Counted from the first letter of the stretch, positions 9,804 to 20,211 are shown. The stretch: 40,642 nucleotides of DNA from Mycobacterium sp. (GCA_003987775.1 RXJD01000041.1:51251-91892), one strand, 5' to 3'. Notes: generated from the letters alone by a model not told the origin. Translations and numbers: made by a program.

Positions 9804-11372
9804 GTGGGTATCGCAGTGACCCGGCTGTTCCGCCGGGATAAGGGGGAGACGTCCGCCGCAACCGAGGTGGCGGACGAGGCAGAGCAGGCAGAGCCTGCTG
9901 CCGCGGGGGAGAAAAACACCGCGCCGAAAGCCGATCCGAGCGGGCCGCGCACCGCGTTCGGTGCCTGGCTGGGCCGCCCCATGACCTCGTTTCACCTGAT
10001 CATCGCCGTCACCGCACTGCTGACGTCGCTGGGCCTGATCATGGTGCTGTCGGCGTCGGGCGTGCACTCCTACGACAACGACGGGTCCGCCTGGATCATC
10101 TTCGGCAAGCAGGTGCTCTGGACGATCGTCGGGCTCTTCGCCTGTTACGCCGGGTTGCGGATGTCGGTGCGCTTCATCCGGCGCGTCGCGTTCACCAGCT
10201 ACGCGGTCACCATCATCTTGCTGGTCCTGGTGCTCATCCCGGGCATCGGTAACCTGGCCAACGGCTCCCGCAAGTGGTTCGTCATCGCCGGTTTCTCCAT
10301 GCAGCCCTCCGAACTGACCAAGATCGCGTTCGCGATCTGGGGCGCGCACCTGCTGGCCGCCCGGCGCCTGGAGCGGGCGTCGCTGCGCGAGATGCTGGTC
10401 CCCTTGGTCCCGGCCGCGCTGATCGCCCTGGGGCTGATTGTCGCCCAGCCTGACCTCGGTCAGACCGTGTCGCTGGGCATCATTCTGCTGGGCCTACTGT
10501 GGTACGCCGGACTGCCGCTGCGGGTGTTCGTCAGCTCGCTGGGCGCGGTGTTCGCCGCCGGTGCGGTGCTGGCCATGTCCGCCGGCTACCGCTCCGACCG
10601 GGTGCGATCCTGGCTGGACCCGGAAGACGACCCGATGGACACCGGTTACCAGGCGCGCCAGGCCAAGTACGCCCTCGCGCACGGCGGCATCTTCGGCGAT
10701 GGCCTGGGGCAGGGTGTGGCCAAGTGGAACTATCTGCCCAACGCGCACAACGACTTCATCTTCGCGATCATCGGCGAGGAGCTGGGCCTGATCGGGGCGG
10801 TGGGCCTGCTGGGGCTGTTCGGGCTGTTCGCCTACACCGGCATGCGCATCGCGCGCCGCTCCGCAGACCCGTTCCTGCGACTGCTCACGGCGACCACCAC
10901 GTTGTGGGTGCTGGGCCAGGCGTTCATCAACATCGGGTATGTGATCGGCCTGCTGCCCGTCACCGGCCTGCAGCTCCCGCTCATCTCGGCCGGTGGAACG
11001 TCAACCGCTGCAACACTGTTCATGATCGGCATCATGGCCAACGCAGCCCGGCACGAACCCGAAGCCGTCGCGGCGCTGCGTGCCGGGCGAGACGACAAGG
11101 TAAACCGGCTGCTTCGGCTGCCGGTGCCGGAGCCGTACGTGCCCAGCCGGATCGAGTCCTTCCGTGATCGCAAGCGCCCGTCGCCCGCGCCGCCCAAAGC
11201 GTCGCGGCCCCGGCGGGCCGCCGGGCCACCGCCGAAGGCGCAGCCGCGCACCAGTCGGCGGTCTGCGGGAAGCGGCCACGGGCGGGAAAGGCATCATAGA
11301 TCTGGCCAGCAGTACGCCGGCCGGCGCCAAACAGGGCGCGTAGGTGCATTGGAAGGTCAGCGTTACGGGTGA
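9804..11372 (+). CDS. ftsW: Septal peptidoglycan polymerase FtsW (SEDS family)
   Basis: 522-residue SEDS membrane protein that polymerises lipid II at the septum together with its partner class B PBP (not in the window). After a charged cytoplasmic N-terminal tail of about 60 residues come about ten transmembrane segments. Motifs: AQPDLGQT in the middle and [16 protein letters not shown] near the end, the SEDS signature. The C-terminal tail, about 100 residues, is rich in Arg, Pro and Ala and probably cytoplasmic. The start could be GTG 9804 or GTG 9816; neither has a strong ribosome binding site. The stop overlaps the murG start (GTGA). Confidence 0.95.
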   Translation: MGIAVTRLFRRDKGETSAATEVADEAEQAEPAAAGEKNTAPKADPSGPRTAFGAWLGRPMTSFHLIIAVTALLTSLGLIMVLSASGVHSYDNDGSAWIIFGKQVLWTIVGLFACYAGLRMSVRFIRRVAFTSYAVTIILLVLVLIPGIGNLANGSRKWFVIAGFSMQPSELTKIAFAIWGAHLLAARRLERASLREMLVPLVPAALIALGLIVAQPDLGQTVSLGIILLGLLWYAGLPLRVFVSSLGAVFAAGAVLAMSAGYRSDRVRSWLDPEDDPMDTGYQARQAKYALAHGGIFGDGLGQGVAKWNYLPNAHNDFIFAIIGEELGLIGAVGLLGLFGLFAYTGMRIARRSADPFLRLLTATTTLWVLGQAFINIGYVIGLLPVTGLQLPLISAGGTSTAATLFMIGIMANAARHEPEAVAALRAGRDDKVNRLLRLPVPEPYVPSRIESFRDRKRPSPAPPKASRPRRAAGPPPKAQPRTSRRSAGSGHGRERHHRSGQQYAGRRQTGRVGALEGQRYG

Positions 11373-12547
11373 ACGACAAGGTCACGGAGTCGGCCGGCGG
11401 GTCAGGGGACAATCCCCTGCCCGCCGGTGGTGCGTTCTCGGTCGTGCTGGCCGGCGGTGGTACCGCCGGCCATGTGGAGCCCGCGATGGCAGTGGCCGAC
11501 GCGCTGACCGCCCTGGACCCCCGGATCAGGATCACCGCGCTGGGCACGGCCCGCGGGTTGGAGACCCGGCTGGTGCCTGAGCGCGGCTACCGACTGGAGC
11601 TGATCACCCCGGTGCCGCTGCCGCGCAAACCCAGCGGTGACCTGGCGCGGCTGCCACCGCGGGTCTGGCGCGCGGTACGGGAGACCCGCGCGGTGCTCGA
11701 CAGTGTCGCCGCCGACGTCGTCATCGGTTTCGGCGGCTACGTGGCGCTGCCGGCCTATCTGGCTTCTCGCGGCAGGCCGGGACGCCGCCGCATCCCCGTG
11801 GTGATTCACGAGGCCAACGCCCGGGCGGGGCTGGCCAACCGGGTGGGCGCCCGGACCGCCGACCGGATTCTGTCCGCGGTGCCCGATTCGGGGCTGCGGC
11901 GCGCCGAGGTGGTCGGAGTGCCGGTGCGGGCGGCGATCACCACGCTGGACCGCACGGGCCTGCGTGCGCAGGCGCGGGCCCACTTCGGCTTCGCCGACGA
12001 CGCGCGCGTGGTGCTGGTGTTCGGTGGCTCCCAGGGTGCGGTGTCGCTGAACCGGGCCGTCTCCGCGGCGGCCGCCGACCTGGCCGCCGCCGGGGTGTCT
12101 GTACTGCATGCGCACGGACCCAAGAACACGCTCGAACTCCGCACACCCGAGCCCGGCGATCCGCCGTATGTGGCGGTGCCCTATCTGGACCGGATGGACC
12201 TGGCCTACTCCGCCGCCGACATGGTGATCTGCCGGTCCGGCGCAATGACGGTGGCCGAGGTCTCGGCCGTCGGCCTGCCCGCCATCTATGTGCCGCTGCC
12301 GATCGGCAACGGTGAGCAGCGGCTCAACGCGCTGCCGGTGGTCAATGCCGGCGGCGGCATGATCGTCGCCGACGCGGCGCTGACCCCGGAGCTGGTGGCG
12401 CGTGAGGTGTCCGGCCTGCTCAACGATGCACCCCGGCTGGCGGCGCTGACGGCGGCGGCGACCCTGGTCGGGCACCGCGACGCCGCGCAGCAGGTGGCCC
12501 GGGCGGCGCTGGACGTTGCCGGGCGGATCCCGGGAGCGCGCCGATGA
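11369..12547 (+). CDS. murG: Lipid II synthase (GlcNAc transferase) MurG
   Basis: 392-residue peripheral membrane glycosyltransferase (GT28) that adds GlcNAc to lipid I to make lipid II. The N-terminal domain has the glycine loop [18 protein letters not shown] (from about residue 29) and [16 protein letters not shown]; the C-terminal domain has VFGGSQGA and the UDP-GlcNAc binding segment [21 protein letters not shown]. The GTG start lies in the ftsW stop and the TGA overlaps the murC ATG (ATGA), so expression is probably coupled. Confidence 0.97.
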   Translation: MNDKVTESAGGSGDNPLPAGGAFSVVLAGGGTAGHVEPAMAVADALTALDPRIRITALGTARGLETRLVPERGYRLELITPVPLPRKPSGDLARLPPRVWRAVRETRAVLDSVAADVVIGFGGYVALPAYLASRGRPGRRRIPVVIHEANARAGLANRVGARTADRILSAVPDSGLRRAEVVGVPVRAAITTLDRTGLRAQARAHFGFADDARVVLVFGGSQGAVSLNRAVSAAAADLAAAGVSVLHAHGPKNTLELRTPEPGDPPYVAVPYLDRMDLAYSAADMVICRSGAMTVAEVSAVGLPAIYVPLPIGNGEQRLNALPVVNAGGGMIVADAALTPELVAREVSGLLNDAPRLAALTAAATLVGHRDAAQQVARAALDVAGRIPGARR

Positions 12548-13998
12548 GCGCCGAACAGCTGCCGCCGGAACTGCAGCGTGTGCACATGGTCGGCATCGGC
12601 GGCGCCGGCATGTCGGGCATCGCCCGCATTCTGCTGGATCGCGGCGGGATGGTGTCGGGATCGGACGCCAAGGAGTCGCGCGGCGTGCATGCGCTGCGGG
12701 CGCGCGGCGCGCTGATCCGCATCGGTCATGACGCGTCGTCGCTGGATCTGCTGCCCGGCGGCGTCACCGCGGTCATCACCACGCACGCCGCCATCCCCAA
12801 AACCAACCCGGAGCTGGTCGAGGCCCGGCGCCGCGGCATTCCGGTGGTGCTGCGGCCCGTGGTGCTGGCCAAGCTGATGGCCGGGCGCACCACCTTGATG
12901 GTCACCGGCACGCACGGTAAGACCACGACGACGTCGATGCTGATCGTCGCCCTGCAGCACTGTGGTCGCGACCCGTCGTTCGCGGTCGGGGGTGAGCTCG
13001 GCGAGGCCGGCACCAATGCCCATCACGGCAGCGGCGATATCTTTGTCGCCGAAGCCGACGAGAGCGACGGCACGCTGCTGGAATACACGCCCAACGTCGC
13101 GGTGGTCACCAATATCGAGTCCGACCACCTCGATTTCTACGGCAGCACCGAGGCGTACGTCGGGGTGTTCGACTCCTTCGTGGAGCGGCTCGCGCCCGGT
13201 GGCGCACTGGTGGTGTGCACCGACGACCCGGGTGCGGCGGCGCTGGCCCGGCGCACAGCGGAGCTGGGAATTCGGGTGCTCTGCTACGGGTCGGGGGACG
13301 GGCCGCTCGCGGCGCGCCTGTTGTCGTGGGAACAACGCGGCACCGAGGCGGTCGCCCACATCCAATTGGCGGACGAGCCGCACCAGCGGGTGATGCGGCT
13401 GTCGGTGCCGGGACGGCACATGGCGCTCAACGCTTTGGCGGCGCTGCTGGCCGCGATCGAGATCGGCGCGCCCGTCGACGAGGTGCTCGACGGTCTGGCC
13501 GCCTTCGAAGGAGTGCGGCGACGCTTCGAACTCGTCGGCACCGCTCATTCGGTGCGGGTATTCGACGACTACGCCCATCACCCCACCGAGGTCGCCGCCA
13601 CGCTGGCGGCGGTCCGCTCCGTGGTCCAGCAGAGTGGCAGCGGTCGTTCGCTCGTCGTCTTTCAGCCCCATTTGTATTCCCGGACAAAAGCTTTCGCGCA
13701 GGAATTCGGGCACGCTCTGGACGGTGCCGACCAGGTCTTCGTACTCGACGTCTACGGTGCGCGCGAACAGCCACTGGCCGGCATCAGCGGCGCCACCGTC
13801 GCCGAACATGTCAGCGCGCCCGTGCGCTACCTGCCTGACTTCTCCGCGGTGGCCGAGGAATTGGCCGGGGCCGCCGAACCAGGCGATGTCATCGTCACGA
13901 TGGGCGCGGGCGACGTGACGCTGCTCGGACCCGAAATCGTCACCGCACTGCGGATGCGGGCCAACCGCGGTGCACCCGGTCGGGGAGCACCCCAGTGA
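12544..13998 (+). CDS. murC: UDP-MurNAc:L-alanine ligase MurC
   Basis: 484-residue first Mur ligase of the pathway, adding L-Ala to UDP-MurNAc. N-terminal [17 protein letters not shown] (Rossmann-type UDP-binding loop), P-loop [10 protein letters not shown] at 121-130, then [22 protein letters not shown] and the C-terminal [11 protein letters not shown] and FQPHLYSRT motifs. It overlaps murG by 4 bp and ftsQ by 4 bp. No ddl gene sits between murC and ftsQ. Confidence 0.97.
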   Translation: MSAEQLPPELQRVHMVGIGGAGMSGIARILLDRGGMVSGSDAKESRGVHALRARGALIRIGHDASSLDLLPGGVTAVITTHAAIPKTNPELVEARRRGIPVVLRPVVLAKLMAGRTTLMVTGTHGKTTTTSMLIVALQHCGRDPSFAVGGELGEAGTNAHHGSGDIFVAEADESDGTLLEYTPNVAVVTNIESDHLDFYGSTEAYVGVFDSFVERLAPGGALVVCTDDPGAAALARRTAELGIRVLCYGSGDGPLAARLLSWEQRGTEAVAHIQLADEPHQRVMRLSVPGRHMALNALAALLAAIEIGAPVDEVLDGLAAFEGVRRRFELVGTAHSVRVFDDYAHHPTEVAATLAAVRSVVQQSGSGRSLVVFQPHLYSRTKAFAQEFGHALDGADQVFVLDVYGAREQPLAGISGATVAEHVSAPVRYLPDFSAVAEELAGAAEPGDVIVTMGAGDVTLLGPEIVTALRMRANRGAPGRGAPQ

Positions 13999-14960
13999 GC
14001 GAACCCGACCCCGACGCACCCGGGGCTCGGCCCACCGACCTGGCCGGCGATGCCCCCGAGGACTCTGTCACCGGCGAGGCGGCGACGGAGCCGATCTCCA
14101 CCGAGGGCGGCGCCCCGCCCGAATCTGAGGAAGAGGCAGAGGATTTCGAGGGCCCGCGGCGGCGAGCCCGGCGGGAACGCGCCGAACGCCGCGCTGCCCA
14201 GGCCCGGGCAACCGCTATCGAGGAGGCCCGCCGCGAGGCCAAGCGGCGCGCGAAGGGGGCGATGCTGCCGGAGCCCAAACCGGTTGCCCGCGGGGTGGTT
14301 CGGGGCCTGAAGATGTTGCTCGCAACGGTGCTGCTGGTGGTGGTAGGGGTCGGACTCGGCCTGATCCTCTACTTCACGCCCGCGATGTCGGCCCGCAACA
14401 TCGTGGTCACCGGTACCGGTGTTGTCACCCGCGAGGAAGTGCTCGATGCCGCGCAGGTGCGGGTCGGGACTCCGCTGCTGCAGATCAACACCAACCAGGT
14501 CGCCGACCGGGTCGCCGCGATCCGGCGGGTGGCCAGCGCGCGGGTGCAGCGGCAGTACCCGTCGGCGCTGCGCATCACCATCGTCGAGCGAATCCCAGTG
14601 GTGGTGAAGGATTTTCCGGACGGACCGCATCTATTCGACCGCGACGGCGTCGACTTTGCCACCGATCCGCCGCCGCCGGCGATCCCGTACATCGACGTGG
14701 AGAACCCAGGGCCCACCGATCCGGCCACGCTGGCCGCGCTGAAGGTGCTGAGCACGCTGCGTCCCGAGGTCGCCGGTGAGGTGGGCCGTATCGCGGCGCC
14801 CTCGGTGTCATCGATCACGTTGACGCTGACCGACGGCCGGGTGGTGATCTGGGGGACCACCGATCGTGCAGCGGAAAAGGCCGAGAAGCTGGCGGCGCTG
14901 CTGACGCAGCCCGGGCGCACCTACGACGTGTCCAGCCCAGACCTGCCGACAGTCAAATAG
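13995..14960 (+). CDS. ftsQ: Cell division protein FtsQ
   Basis: 321-residue bitopic membrane protein of the divisome. The long N-terminal cytoplasmic region (about 1-104) is acidic at first and then rich in Arg and Ala. A single transmembrane helix follows (about 105-127, [20 protein letters not shown]), then a POTRA domain ([20 protein letters not shown], from about 132) and an FtsQ-type domain ending near the C-terminus. Known role: links early and late division proteins. It is the last gene of the tightly overlapping run; 274 bp separate it from ftsZ. Confidence 0.93.
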   Translation: MSEPDPDAPGARPTDLAGDAPEDSVTGEAATEPISTEGGAPPESEEEAEDFEGPRRRARRERAERRAAQARATAIEEARREAKRRAKGAMLPEPKPVARGVVRGLKMLLATVLLVVVGVGLGLILYFTPAMSARNIVVTGTGVVTREEVLDAAQVRVGTPLLQINTNQVADRVAAIRRVASARVQRQYPSALRITIVERIPVVVKDFPDGPHLFDRDGVDFATDPPPPAIPYIDVENPGPTDPATLAALKVLSTLRPEVAGEVGRIAAPSVSSITLTLTDGRVVIWGTTDRAAEKAEKLAALLTQPGRTYDVSSPDLPTVK

Positions 14961-15234
14961 TTTCGCCCACCGCGGGCGAAAGTGCGGCTGCCCGCACATT
15001 CGCCGCCCAGTGTGCGGCCAGCATCACACTCGGCGAAAGAGAAAAATGCGTGGCGCGCGTCGGCGCGCCTGCACGGCTAGTGCCCGTCGTACCCATACGG
15101 TTCTGGTTACGCGGAACTACTTGACATAACTCTAACTCTATGGTTGAGGTTGAGGGTTTTGCAAGGAGACACACCGCAGGCACACCCACGCATTACCAGG
15201 GGAACTGAAAGCCCATCAGGGAGGAAGACGAATG
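14961..15234 (+). promoter_or_regulatory. ftsQ-ftsZ intergenic region: hairpins and ftsZ leader
   Basis: Three perfect inverted repeats lie in the first 110 bp: TTTCGCCC/GGGCGAAA (14961-14968 and 14974-14981), GTGCGG/CCGCAC (14982-14987 and 14992-14997) and GGCGCGC/GCGCGCC (15052-15058 and 15063-15069). They may end or attenuate transcripts from the mur genes. Further down is a perfect TTGACA (15121-15126) within CTTGACATAACTCTAACTC; no -10 box at ideal spacing is obvious (TATGGT at 15139 is too close), so I mark it only as a promoter-like element. GGGAGGA (15219-15225) is the ftsZ ribosome binding site. In M. tuberculosis ftsZ is known to be transcribed from several promoters in and upstream of this region. 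Confidence 0.55.
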
Positions 15235-16374
15235 ATGACCCCCCCACACAACTACCTGGCCGTCATCAAGGTCGTGGGCATCGGTGGTGGCGGCGTCAAC
15301 GCCGTCAACCGAATGATCGAGCAAGGCCTCAAAGGTGTGGAGTTCATCGCCATCAACACCGACGCGCAGGCGTTGCTGATGAGTGATGCCGACGTCAAGC
15401 TCGACGTCGGTCGCGACTCGACACGTGGCCTGGGCGCCGGCGCCGACCCGGAGGTCGGCAAGAAGGCCGCCGAGGACGCCAAGGAGGAGATCGAGGAGCT
15501 GCTGCGCGGCGCGGACATGGTGTTCGTCACCGCCGGGGAGGGCGGTGGCACCGGCACCGGTGGCGCGCCCGTGGTAGCCAGCATCGCGCGCAAACTCGGC
15601 GCACTGACCGTCGGCGTCGTCACCCGGCCCTTCTCGTTCGAAGGCAAGCGGCGCAGCAACCAGGCCGAGAACGGCATCTCCGCGCTGCGGGAGAGCTGCG
15701 ACACCCTGATCGTGATCCCCAACGACCGGTTGCTGCAGATGGGTGACGCGGCGGTGTCGCTGATGGACGCATTCCGCAGCGCCGACGAGGTGCTGCTCAA
15801 CGGTGTCCAGGGCATCACCGATCTGATCACCACACCGGGCCTGATCAACGTCGACTTCGCCGACGTCAAGGGCATCATGTCCGGCGCCGGCACCGCGCTG
15901 ATGGGCATCGGCTCGGCCCGTGGCGAGGGACGCTCGCTCAAGGCCGCGGAGATCGCGATCAACTCGCCGCTGCTGGAAGCCTCGATGGAAGGCGCCCAGG
16001 GCGTGCTGATGTCGATCGCGGGTGGCAGCGACCTGGGCCTGTTCGAGATCAACGAGGCCGCCTCGCTGGTGCAGGACGCCGCCCATCAGGACGCCAACAT
16101 CATCTTCGGCACCGTGATCGACGACTCGCTCGGCGACGAGGTGCGCGTCACCGTGATCGCGGCCGGCTTCGACGCCGGCCCGGGCCGGAAAGCCGTCAGC
16201 AGCAATGAAACCGGTGGCGCCCACCGCATCGAGACCGCCAAGGCCGGCAAGCTCACCTCGACGCTGTTCGAACCGGTCGATGCCGTCAGCGTCCCGCTGC
16301 ACACCAACGGGGCGACCCTGAGCATCGGCGGCGACGACGACGACGTCGATGTGCCGCCCTTCATGCGCCGCTGA
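15235..16374 (+). CDS. ftsZ: Cell division GTPase FtsZ
   Basis: 379-residue tubulin homologue that assembles the cytokinetic ring. From ATG 15235 it reads [20 protein letters not shown]; an additional ATG codon at 15232 is possible, but GGGAGGA at 15219-15225 and the M. tuberculosis start as I recall it favour 15235. The tubulin signature [13 protein letters not shown] binds GTP; the synergy-loop region and [15 protein letters not shown] are present; the C-terminal peptide [13 protein letters not shown] is the binding site for SepF and other partners. The gene seems to be set apart from the mur operon by its own leader. Confidence 0.99.
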   Translation: MTPPHNYLAVIKVVGIGGGGVNAVNRMIEQGLKGVEFIAINTDAQALLMSDADVKLDVGRDSTRGLGAGADPEVGKKAAEDAKEEIEELLRGADMVFVTAGEGGGTGTGGAPVVASIARKLGALTVGVVTRPFSFEGKRRSNQAENGISALRESCDTLIVIPNDRLLQMGDAAVSLMDAFRSADEVLLNGVQGITDLITTPGLINVDFADVKGIMSGAGTALMGIGSARGEGRSLKAAEIAINSPLLEASMEGAQGVLMSIAGGSDLGLFEINEAASLVQDAAHQDANIIFGTVIDDSLGDEVRVTVIAAGFDAGPGRKAVSSNETGGAHRIETAKAGKLTSTLFEPVDAVSVPLHTNGATLSIGGDDDDVDVPPFMRR

Positions 16375-16474
16375 GGTCTCGATTTGCTTGCCAGTGCGCG
16401 ACAAACCGGCGTCGAAACATCATGGCCCGACGTCGATGCGGTCTGACAGGCAACGGAATCCAGATACTGGGGAC

Positions 16475-17191
16475 GTGAGCGTTCGTATCCGCCGGGTGAC
16501 CACCACTCGGGCGGGCGGCGTGTCCAAGCCGCCGTTCGACACCTTCAACCTGGGCGACCATGTCGGGGACGATCCGGCTGCCGTGCGGGCCAACCGGTCG
16601 CGCCTGGCCAACGCCGTCGGCCTGCCCGGCGACCGGGTGTTGTGGATGAACCAGGTGCACGGCACCCACGTCGAGGTGGTCGACGGCCCGCAGTCCTCGG
16701 CGCTGCCCGACACCGATGGAATGGTTACGGCGACAACGCGATTGGCGTTGGCTGTGGTGACAGCCGATTGTGTGCCGGTGTTGCTCGCCGACGCGCGGGC
16801 CGGTGTCGTCGGCGCGGTGCACGCCGGGCGGGTGGGCGCTCAGCACGGCGTGGTGGCCCGCACGGTCGAGGCGATGCTCGAATTGGGGGCCCAGATCGGC
16901 GACATTTCGGCGCTGTTGGGCCCCGCGGTCAGCGGTCGAAACTACGAGGTGCCCGAGGCCATGGCCGCAGAGGTCGAAGCCGCTTTACCCGGCAGTCGCA
17001 CCACGACGCCCGCGGGCACTGCGGGCCTGGATCTGCGCGTCGGCATCGCCGGCCAGCTTCGTCGAATGGGCGTGACGTCCATCGAGGTCGACCCGCGCTG
17101 CACCGCGGCCGACCGGGCGCTGTTCAGTCACCGGCGCGATGCGCCGACCGGACGGCTGGCGTCGCTGGTATGGATGGAACCGTCGGCATGA
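16475..17191 (+). CDS. pgeF: PgeF/YfiH family protein (peptidoglycan editing or purine nucleoside phosphorylase type)
   Basis: 238-residue cytosolic protein of the DUF152/YfiH (multicopper polyphenol oxidase-like) family. Members studied elsewhere act on purine nucleosides or remove mis-incorporated L-Ser from UDP-MurNAc peptides. Motifs: TTTRAGGVSKPPFDTFNLGD at the start, VTADCVPVLLAD, VHAGRVGAQ (usually HAGWRG, so the Trp-Arg pair is changed here), GPAVSGRNYEV and FSHRRDAPTGR. The start is uncertain: GTG 16475 begins the conserved domain, and in-frame ATG 16436 would add 13 residues; neither has a good ribosome binding site. Its TGA overlaps the next ATG. A homologue (Rv2149c) holds the same place after ftsZ in M. 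tuberculosis. Confidence 0.88.
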   Translation: MSVRIRRVTTTRAGGVSKPPFDTFNLGDHVGDDPAAVRANRSRLANAVGLPGDRVLWMNQVHGTHVEVVDGPQSSALPDTDGMVTATTRLALAVVTADCVPVLLADARAGVVGAVHAGRVGAQHGVVARTVEAMLELGAQIGDISALLGPAVSGRNYEVPEAMAAEVEAALPGSRTTTPAGTAGLDLRVGIAGQLRRMGVTSIEVDPRCTAADRALFSHRRDAPTGRLASLVWMEPSA

Positions 17192-17958
17192 CGGTCGAGG
17201 ACGCCGCTCAGGGCGAACGCCAGTCGGAATTGACCCGATCGCTCGCCGCAGTGCGATCGCGGCTGGCTGCGGCGGCCGAAGCGGCCGGCCGCAATGTCGG
17301 CGAGATCAAACTGCTGCCGATCACGAAATTCTTCCCGGCTTCCGATGTGGCGATCCTGGCGCGGCTCGGAGTGCGGGCTGTGGGCGAATCCCGCGAGCAG
17401 GAGGCGTCGGCGAAGGTGGCCGCGGTGGCGCGGTTGCTGGGTGCATCAGGGGAATCCCGGCAGATGCAGTGGCACATGGTGGGCCAGATTCAGCGCAAGA
17501 AAGCCAAGGCGCTGGCCCGGTGGGCGCATACCGCCCACTCGGTCGACAGCCAGCAGCTGGTGACCGCCCTGGACCGTGCGGTGGCCGGCGCTCTGGCCGA
17601 GCAGCGCCGCAGCAAGCCGCTGCGGGTCTACGTTCAGGTCAGTCTCGACGGTGACGCCTCGCGCGGCGGTATCGACATTTCCGAGCCCGGCGCGGTGGAT
17701 CGGGTCTGCGAGGAAGTGGAGCAGGCGCAGGCCCTCGAACTAGTCGGTCTGATGGGTGTTCCGCCGCTGGACTGGGACCCCGAACAGGCCTTTGACCGGC
17801 TGCAATCCGAGCACTGCCGGGTGCGCAGCGCCTTCCCCAACGCGACGGGGTTGTCGGCCGGCATGTCAGCAGACCTCGAGATCGCCGTCAAACATGGATC
17901 GACGTGTGTGCGTGTCGGTACCGCGCTTATGGGCGAACGGCGGTTACGGTCACCGTGA
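17188..17958 (+). CDS. PLP homeostasis protein YggS family
   Basis: 256-residue fold-type III PLP-binding protein (YggS/PROSC family), which buffers pyridoxal phosphate in the cytosol and has no known catalytic reaction. The PLP lysine is K47 in LLPITKFFPASDV; further motifs are AVGESREQEASAK, QWHMVGQIQRKKAKAL, LMGVPPLDWDPEQAF and LSAGMSADLEIAVKHGSTCV, where the last binds the phosphate. ATG 17188 overlaps the upstream TGA (ATGA), so it is coupled to pgeF. This gene is a constant member of the ftsZ-sepF interval in actinobacteria. Confidence 0.93.
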   Translation: MTVEDAAQGERQSELTRSLAAVRSRLAAAAEAAGRNVGEIKLLPITKFFPASDVAILARLGVRAVGESREQEASAKVAAVARLLGASGESRQMQWHMVGQIQRKKAKALARWAHTAHSVDSQQLVTALDRAVAGALAEQRRSKPLRVYVQVSLDGDASRGGIDISEPGAVDRVCEEVEQAQALELVGLMGVPPLDWDPEQAFDRLQSEHCRVRSAFPNATGLSAGMSADLEIAVKHGSTCVRVGTALMGERRLRSP

Positions 17959-18022
17959 ATAGTCACTCGAGTCACACCTTCATCACAAACAACAAATATC
18001 CCAGGCTAGAAGGGGTCGCACG

Positions 18023-18691
18023 ATGAGCACTCTGCACAAGGTCAAGGCCTACTTCGGTATGGCTCCGATGGAGGATTACGACGACGAGTATTACGACGAC
18101 CGCACGCCGTCCCGGGGTTATTCGCGGCCCCGATTTGAGGACGACTACGGCCGTTATGAGGGGCGCGATCGCGAATACGACGAGCCTCGCCGGGACCCGC
18201 GCGGCGACCTGCGGGCCGAGATGCCCGCGGACTACCCGCCGCCCAGCAGCTACCGCGGCGGCTACCCGGACGAGACTCGCTTCCAGCCCCGCGAGTTCGA
18301 CCGGCCCGACATGGCCCGGCCCCGGCTGGGGTCGTGGCTGCGCGGTTCGACCCGCGGCGCCCTGGCGATGGACCCGCGCCGCATGGCGATGATGTTCGAG
18401 GACGGCCACCCGCTGTCGAAGATCACCACGCTGCGGCCCAAGGACTACAGCGAGGCACGCACCATCGGCGAGCGCTTCCGCGACGGCACCCCGGTCATCA
18501 TGGACCTGGTGTCCATGGACAACGCCGACGCCAAGCGGTTGGTCGACTTCGCCGCCGGCCTGGCCTTCGCACTGCGCGGTTCGTTCGACAAGGTGGCGAC
18601 CAAGGTGTTCCTGCTGTCGCCGGCGGATGTCGACGTGTCCCCGGAGGAGCGTCGCCGCATCGCCGAAACCGGTTTCTACGCTTACCAATAG
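18023..18691 (+). CDS. sepF: Cell division protein SepF
   Basis: 222-residue cytosolic protein that tethers FtsZ to the membrane. The N-terminus ([20 protein letters not shown]) contains the short amphipathic membrane helix, followed by an acidic, Tyr- and Arg-rich linker. The C-terminal SepF domain (about 140-222) runs from [20 protein letters not shown] through [20 protein letters not shown] to [11 protein letters not shown] ribosome binding site AAGGGG is close upstream. A large hairpin follows the stop. Confidence 0.95.
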   Translation: MSTLHKVKAYFGMAPMEDYDDEYYDDRTPSRGYSRPRFEDDYGRYEGRDREYDEPRRDPRGDLRAEMPADYPPPSSYRGGYPDETRFQPREFDRPDMARPRLGSWLRGSTRGALAMDPRRMAMMFEDGHPLSKITTLRPKDYSEARTIGERFRDGTPVIMDLVSMDNADAKRLVDFAAGLAFALRGSFDKVATKVFLLSPADVDVSPEERRRIAETGFYAYQ

Positions 18692-18704
18692 GCGAAAACT
18701 ACGC

Positions 18705-18747
18705 CGCACAGCCCGGTTGGCCACACGATGGCTGACCGGGCTGTGCG
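18705..18747 (+). terminator. Strong hairpin between sepF and ylmG
   Basis: Inverted repeat with a perfect 13-bp outer stem (18705-18717 with 18735-18747; core GCACAGCCCGGT/ACCGGGCTGTGC) that continues inward through two G-T pairs and three GC pairs to a 7-nt loop (18723-18729). It starts 13 nt after the sepF stop and has no T-run. It looks like a terminator or attenuator separating sepF from ylmG; the function is inferred from position and stability. Confidence 0.7.
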
Positions 18748-18864
18748 CATGCCTGCGGTCCCTTGCGATGTGTGCGCCGCGGTCGGGTCGGTAGGCTTGC
18801 TGGTGCCGCTGCGGCGGCGACGGACATTCCTCTCATCGTCATCGTTAAGGTCGGGCTCCCGTTG

Positions 18865-19152
18865 GTGCTGTTCTTTCAGATCCTTGGTTTCGCGCTGTTC
18901 ACCTTCTGGCTGCTGCTCATCGCGCGGGTCGTGATCGAGTGGATCCGCTCGTTCAGCCGGGACTGGCGGCCGACGGGTGCGACAGTGGTGATCCTGGAGA
19001 TCATCATGTCGATCACCGATCCGCCGGTGAAGTTGCTGCGCCGACTGATCCCGCAGATCACCATCGGCGCGGTTCGTTTGGACCTGTCCATCCTGGTGTT
19101 GTTGCTCGTCGCATTCATCGGGATGCAGTTGGCGTTCAGCGCTGCGGCGTAG
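18865..19152 (+). CDS. YggT/YlmG family membrane protein
   Basis: 95-residue integral membrane protein with two hydrophobic helices (about 3-22 and 70-92) flanking a short loop, WRPTGATVVILEIIMSITDP plus PVKLLRRLIPQ, which is the YggT family signature. Found beside sepF and wag31 in actinobacteria; linked elsewhere to cell shape and division-site organisation, mechanism unknown. GTG 18865 (VLFFQILGFALF) is chosen because homologues begin at this point; longer in-frame starts reach into the region after the sepF hairpin but their extra residues look non-coding. Confidence 0.88.
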   Translation: MLFFQILGFALFTFWLLLIARVVIEWIRSFSRDWRPTGATVVILEIIMSITDPPVKLLRRLIPQITIGAVRLDLSILVLLLVAFIGMQLAFSAAA

Positions 19153-19410
19153 CGGCCTTCTGCCACGGACGGAATGTAGCTAGGAGACGGTTCGGCCACG
19201 ATTCGGCGACAAGTGGGATGCGCGTGATTTTTCTCTTCTAAGAAATGTGATTTATTTGCCTTAGAGATTGAAATTGCTCCTTATTTATTAGTCCAATCGG
19301 CAACCGCCGAGTCTGGTGTGACAGGATGGGCGGCAGTTGCCAGACGGCTACCGCACCGTTTTAGACTCTCCAGATCGCTTGACCGTCCAGGAACTTTGAG
19401 GGGACAAAGA
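19153..19410 (+). promoter_or_regulatory. wag31 upstream region with an AT-rich segment
   Basis: About 70 bp (19227-19296) are strikingly AT-rich for this genome and contain a 6-bp inverted repeat TCTAAG/CTTAGA (19237-19242 and 19260-19265). Nearer the gene, TTGCCA (19337-19342) and TAGACT (19362-19367) are 19 bp apart and could be the -35 and -10 boxes of a housekeeping-type promoter. GAGGGG (19398-19403) is the ribosome binding site, 7 nt before the wag31 ATG. Promoter boxes are tentative. Confidence 0.4.
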
Positions 19411-20211
19411 ATGCCGCTTACACCTGCCGACGTCCACAATGTGGCGTTCAGTAAGCCGCCCATCGGCAAACGCGGGTACAACGAAGATGAGGTTGACGCC
19501 TTCCTCGACCTGGTGGAAAACGAGCTGACCCGGCTGATCGAGGAGAACTCCGATCTGCGTCAGCGCATCGCCGAGCTGGACCAGGAATTGGCCGCCGGCG
19601 GTGGTGGTGGCGCTGCCGCGCCGACCGTTGCCCAGCCCGTTCCGACGTTCGAGCCCGAGCCTGAGCCGGTGAAGCCCGCGCCGGTGGCGGCTCCGGCCGC
19701 GGCGCCGTCGTCCAGCAACGAGGAACAGGCCATGAAGGCCGCGCGGGTGCTCAGCCTGGCGCAGGACACCGCTGACCGGTTGACCAGCACGGCCAAGGCG
19801 GAATCGGACAAGATGCTGTCCGACGCCCGCGCCAACGCCGACCAGATTCTCAGTGAGGCTCGCCATACCGCCGAGACCACGGTCGCCGAGGCTCGCCAGC
19901 GGGCCGACGCGATGCTGGCCGACGCCACGTCGCGGTCGGAGACGCAGCTGCGTCAGGCGCAGGAAAAGGCCGACGCCCTGCAGGCTGACGCCGAGCGCAA
20001 GCACTCCGAGATCATGGGGACCATCAACCAGCAGCGCACGGTGCTGGAAGGCCGTCTCGAGCAGCTGCGGACGTTTGAACGCGAGTACCGCACCCGCCTC
20101 AAGACTTATCTGGAATCCCAGCTCGAAGAGCTCGGCCAGCGTGGGTCGGCGGCCCCGGTCGATTCCAGCGCCGATTCGGGCGGGTTCGACCAGTTCAATC
20201 GCGGCAACTGA
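19411..20211 (+). CDS. wag31: Polar growth protein Wag31 (DivIVA)
   Basis: 266-residue coiled-coil scaffold that gathers at the cell poles and directs polar peptidoglycan and mycomembrane synthesis. [20 protein letters not shown] followed by [19 protein letters not shown] is the DivIVA membrane-binding domain and first coil. A Pro-, Glu- and Ala-rich linker (about 70-105) precedes a long coiled coil (about 108-240; [20 protein letters not shown] and heptads after it). The ATG at 19411 has GAGGGG 7 nt upstream; an upstream in-frame start at 19318 is less likely. Own promoter region upstream. Confidence 0.97.
   Translation: MPLTPADVHNVAFSKPPIGKRGYNEDEVDAFLDLVENELTRLIEENSDLRQRIAELDQELAAGGGGGAAAPTVAQPVPTFEPEPEPVKPAPVAAPAAAPSSSNEEQAMKAARVLSLAQDTADRLTSTAKAESDKMLSDARANADQILSEARHTAETTVAEARQRADAMLADATSRSETQLRQAQEKADALQADAERKHSEIMGTINQQRTVLEGRLEQLRTFEREYRTRLKTYLESQLEELGQRGSAAPVDSSADSGGFDQFNRGN

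Noticed and set aside
12286-14019. Minus-strand 577-codon frame
   Set aside because: Antisense to murC; composition (His, Arg, Gly, Gln) is typical of a shadow frame.
15121-15144. Full sigma-A promoter TTGACA/TATGGT for ftsZ
   Set aside because: The spacing is only 12 bp; kept as a promoter-like element instead of a defined promoter.
15193-16404. Minus-strand 403-codon frame opposite ftsZ
   Set aside because: Complete overlap with the highly conserved ftsZ; shadow frame.
19237-19265. IdeR iron box before wag31
   Set aside because: The inverted TCTAAG/CTTAGA arms are 17 nt apart and do not fit the 19-bp TTAGGTTAGGCTAACCTAA consensus.
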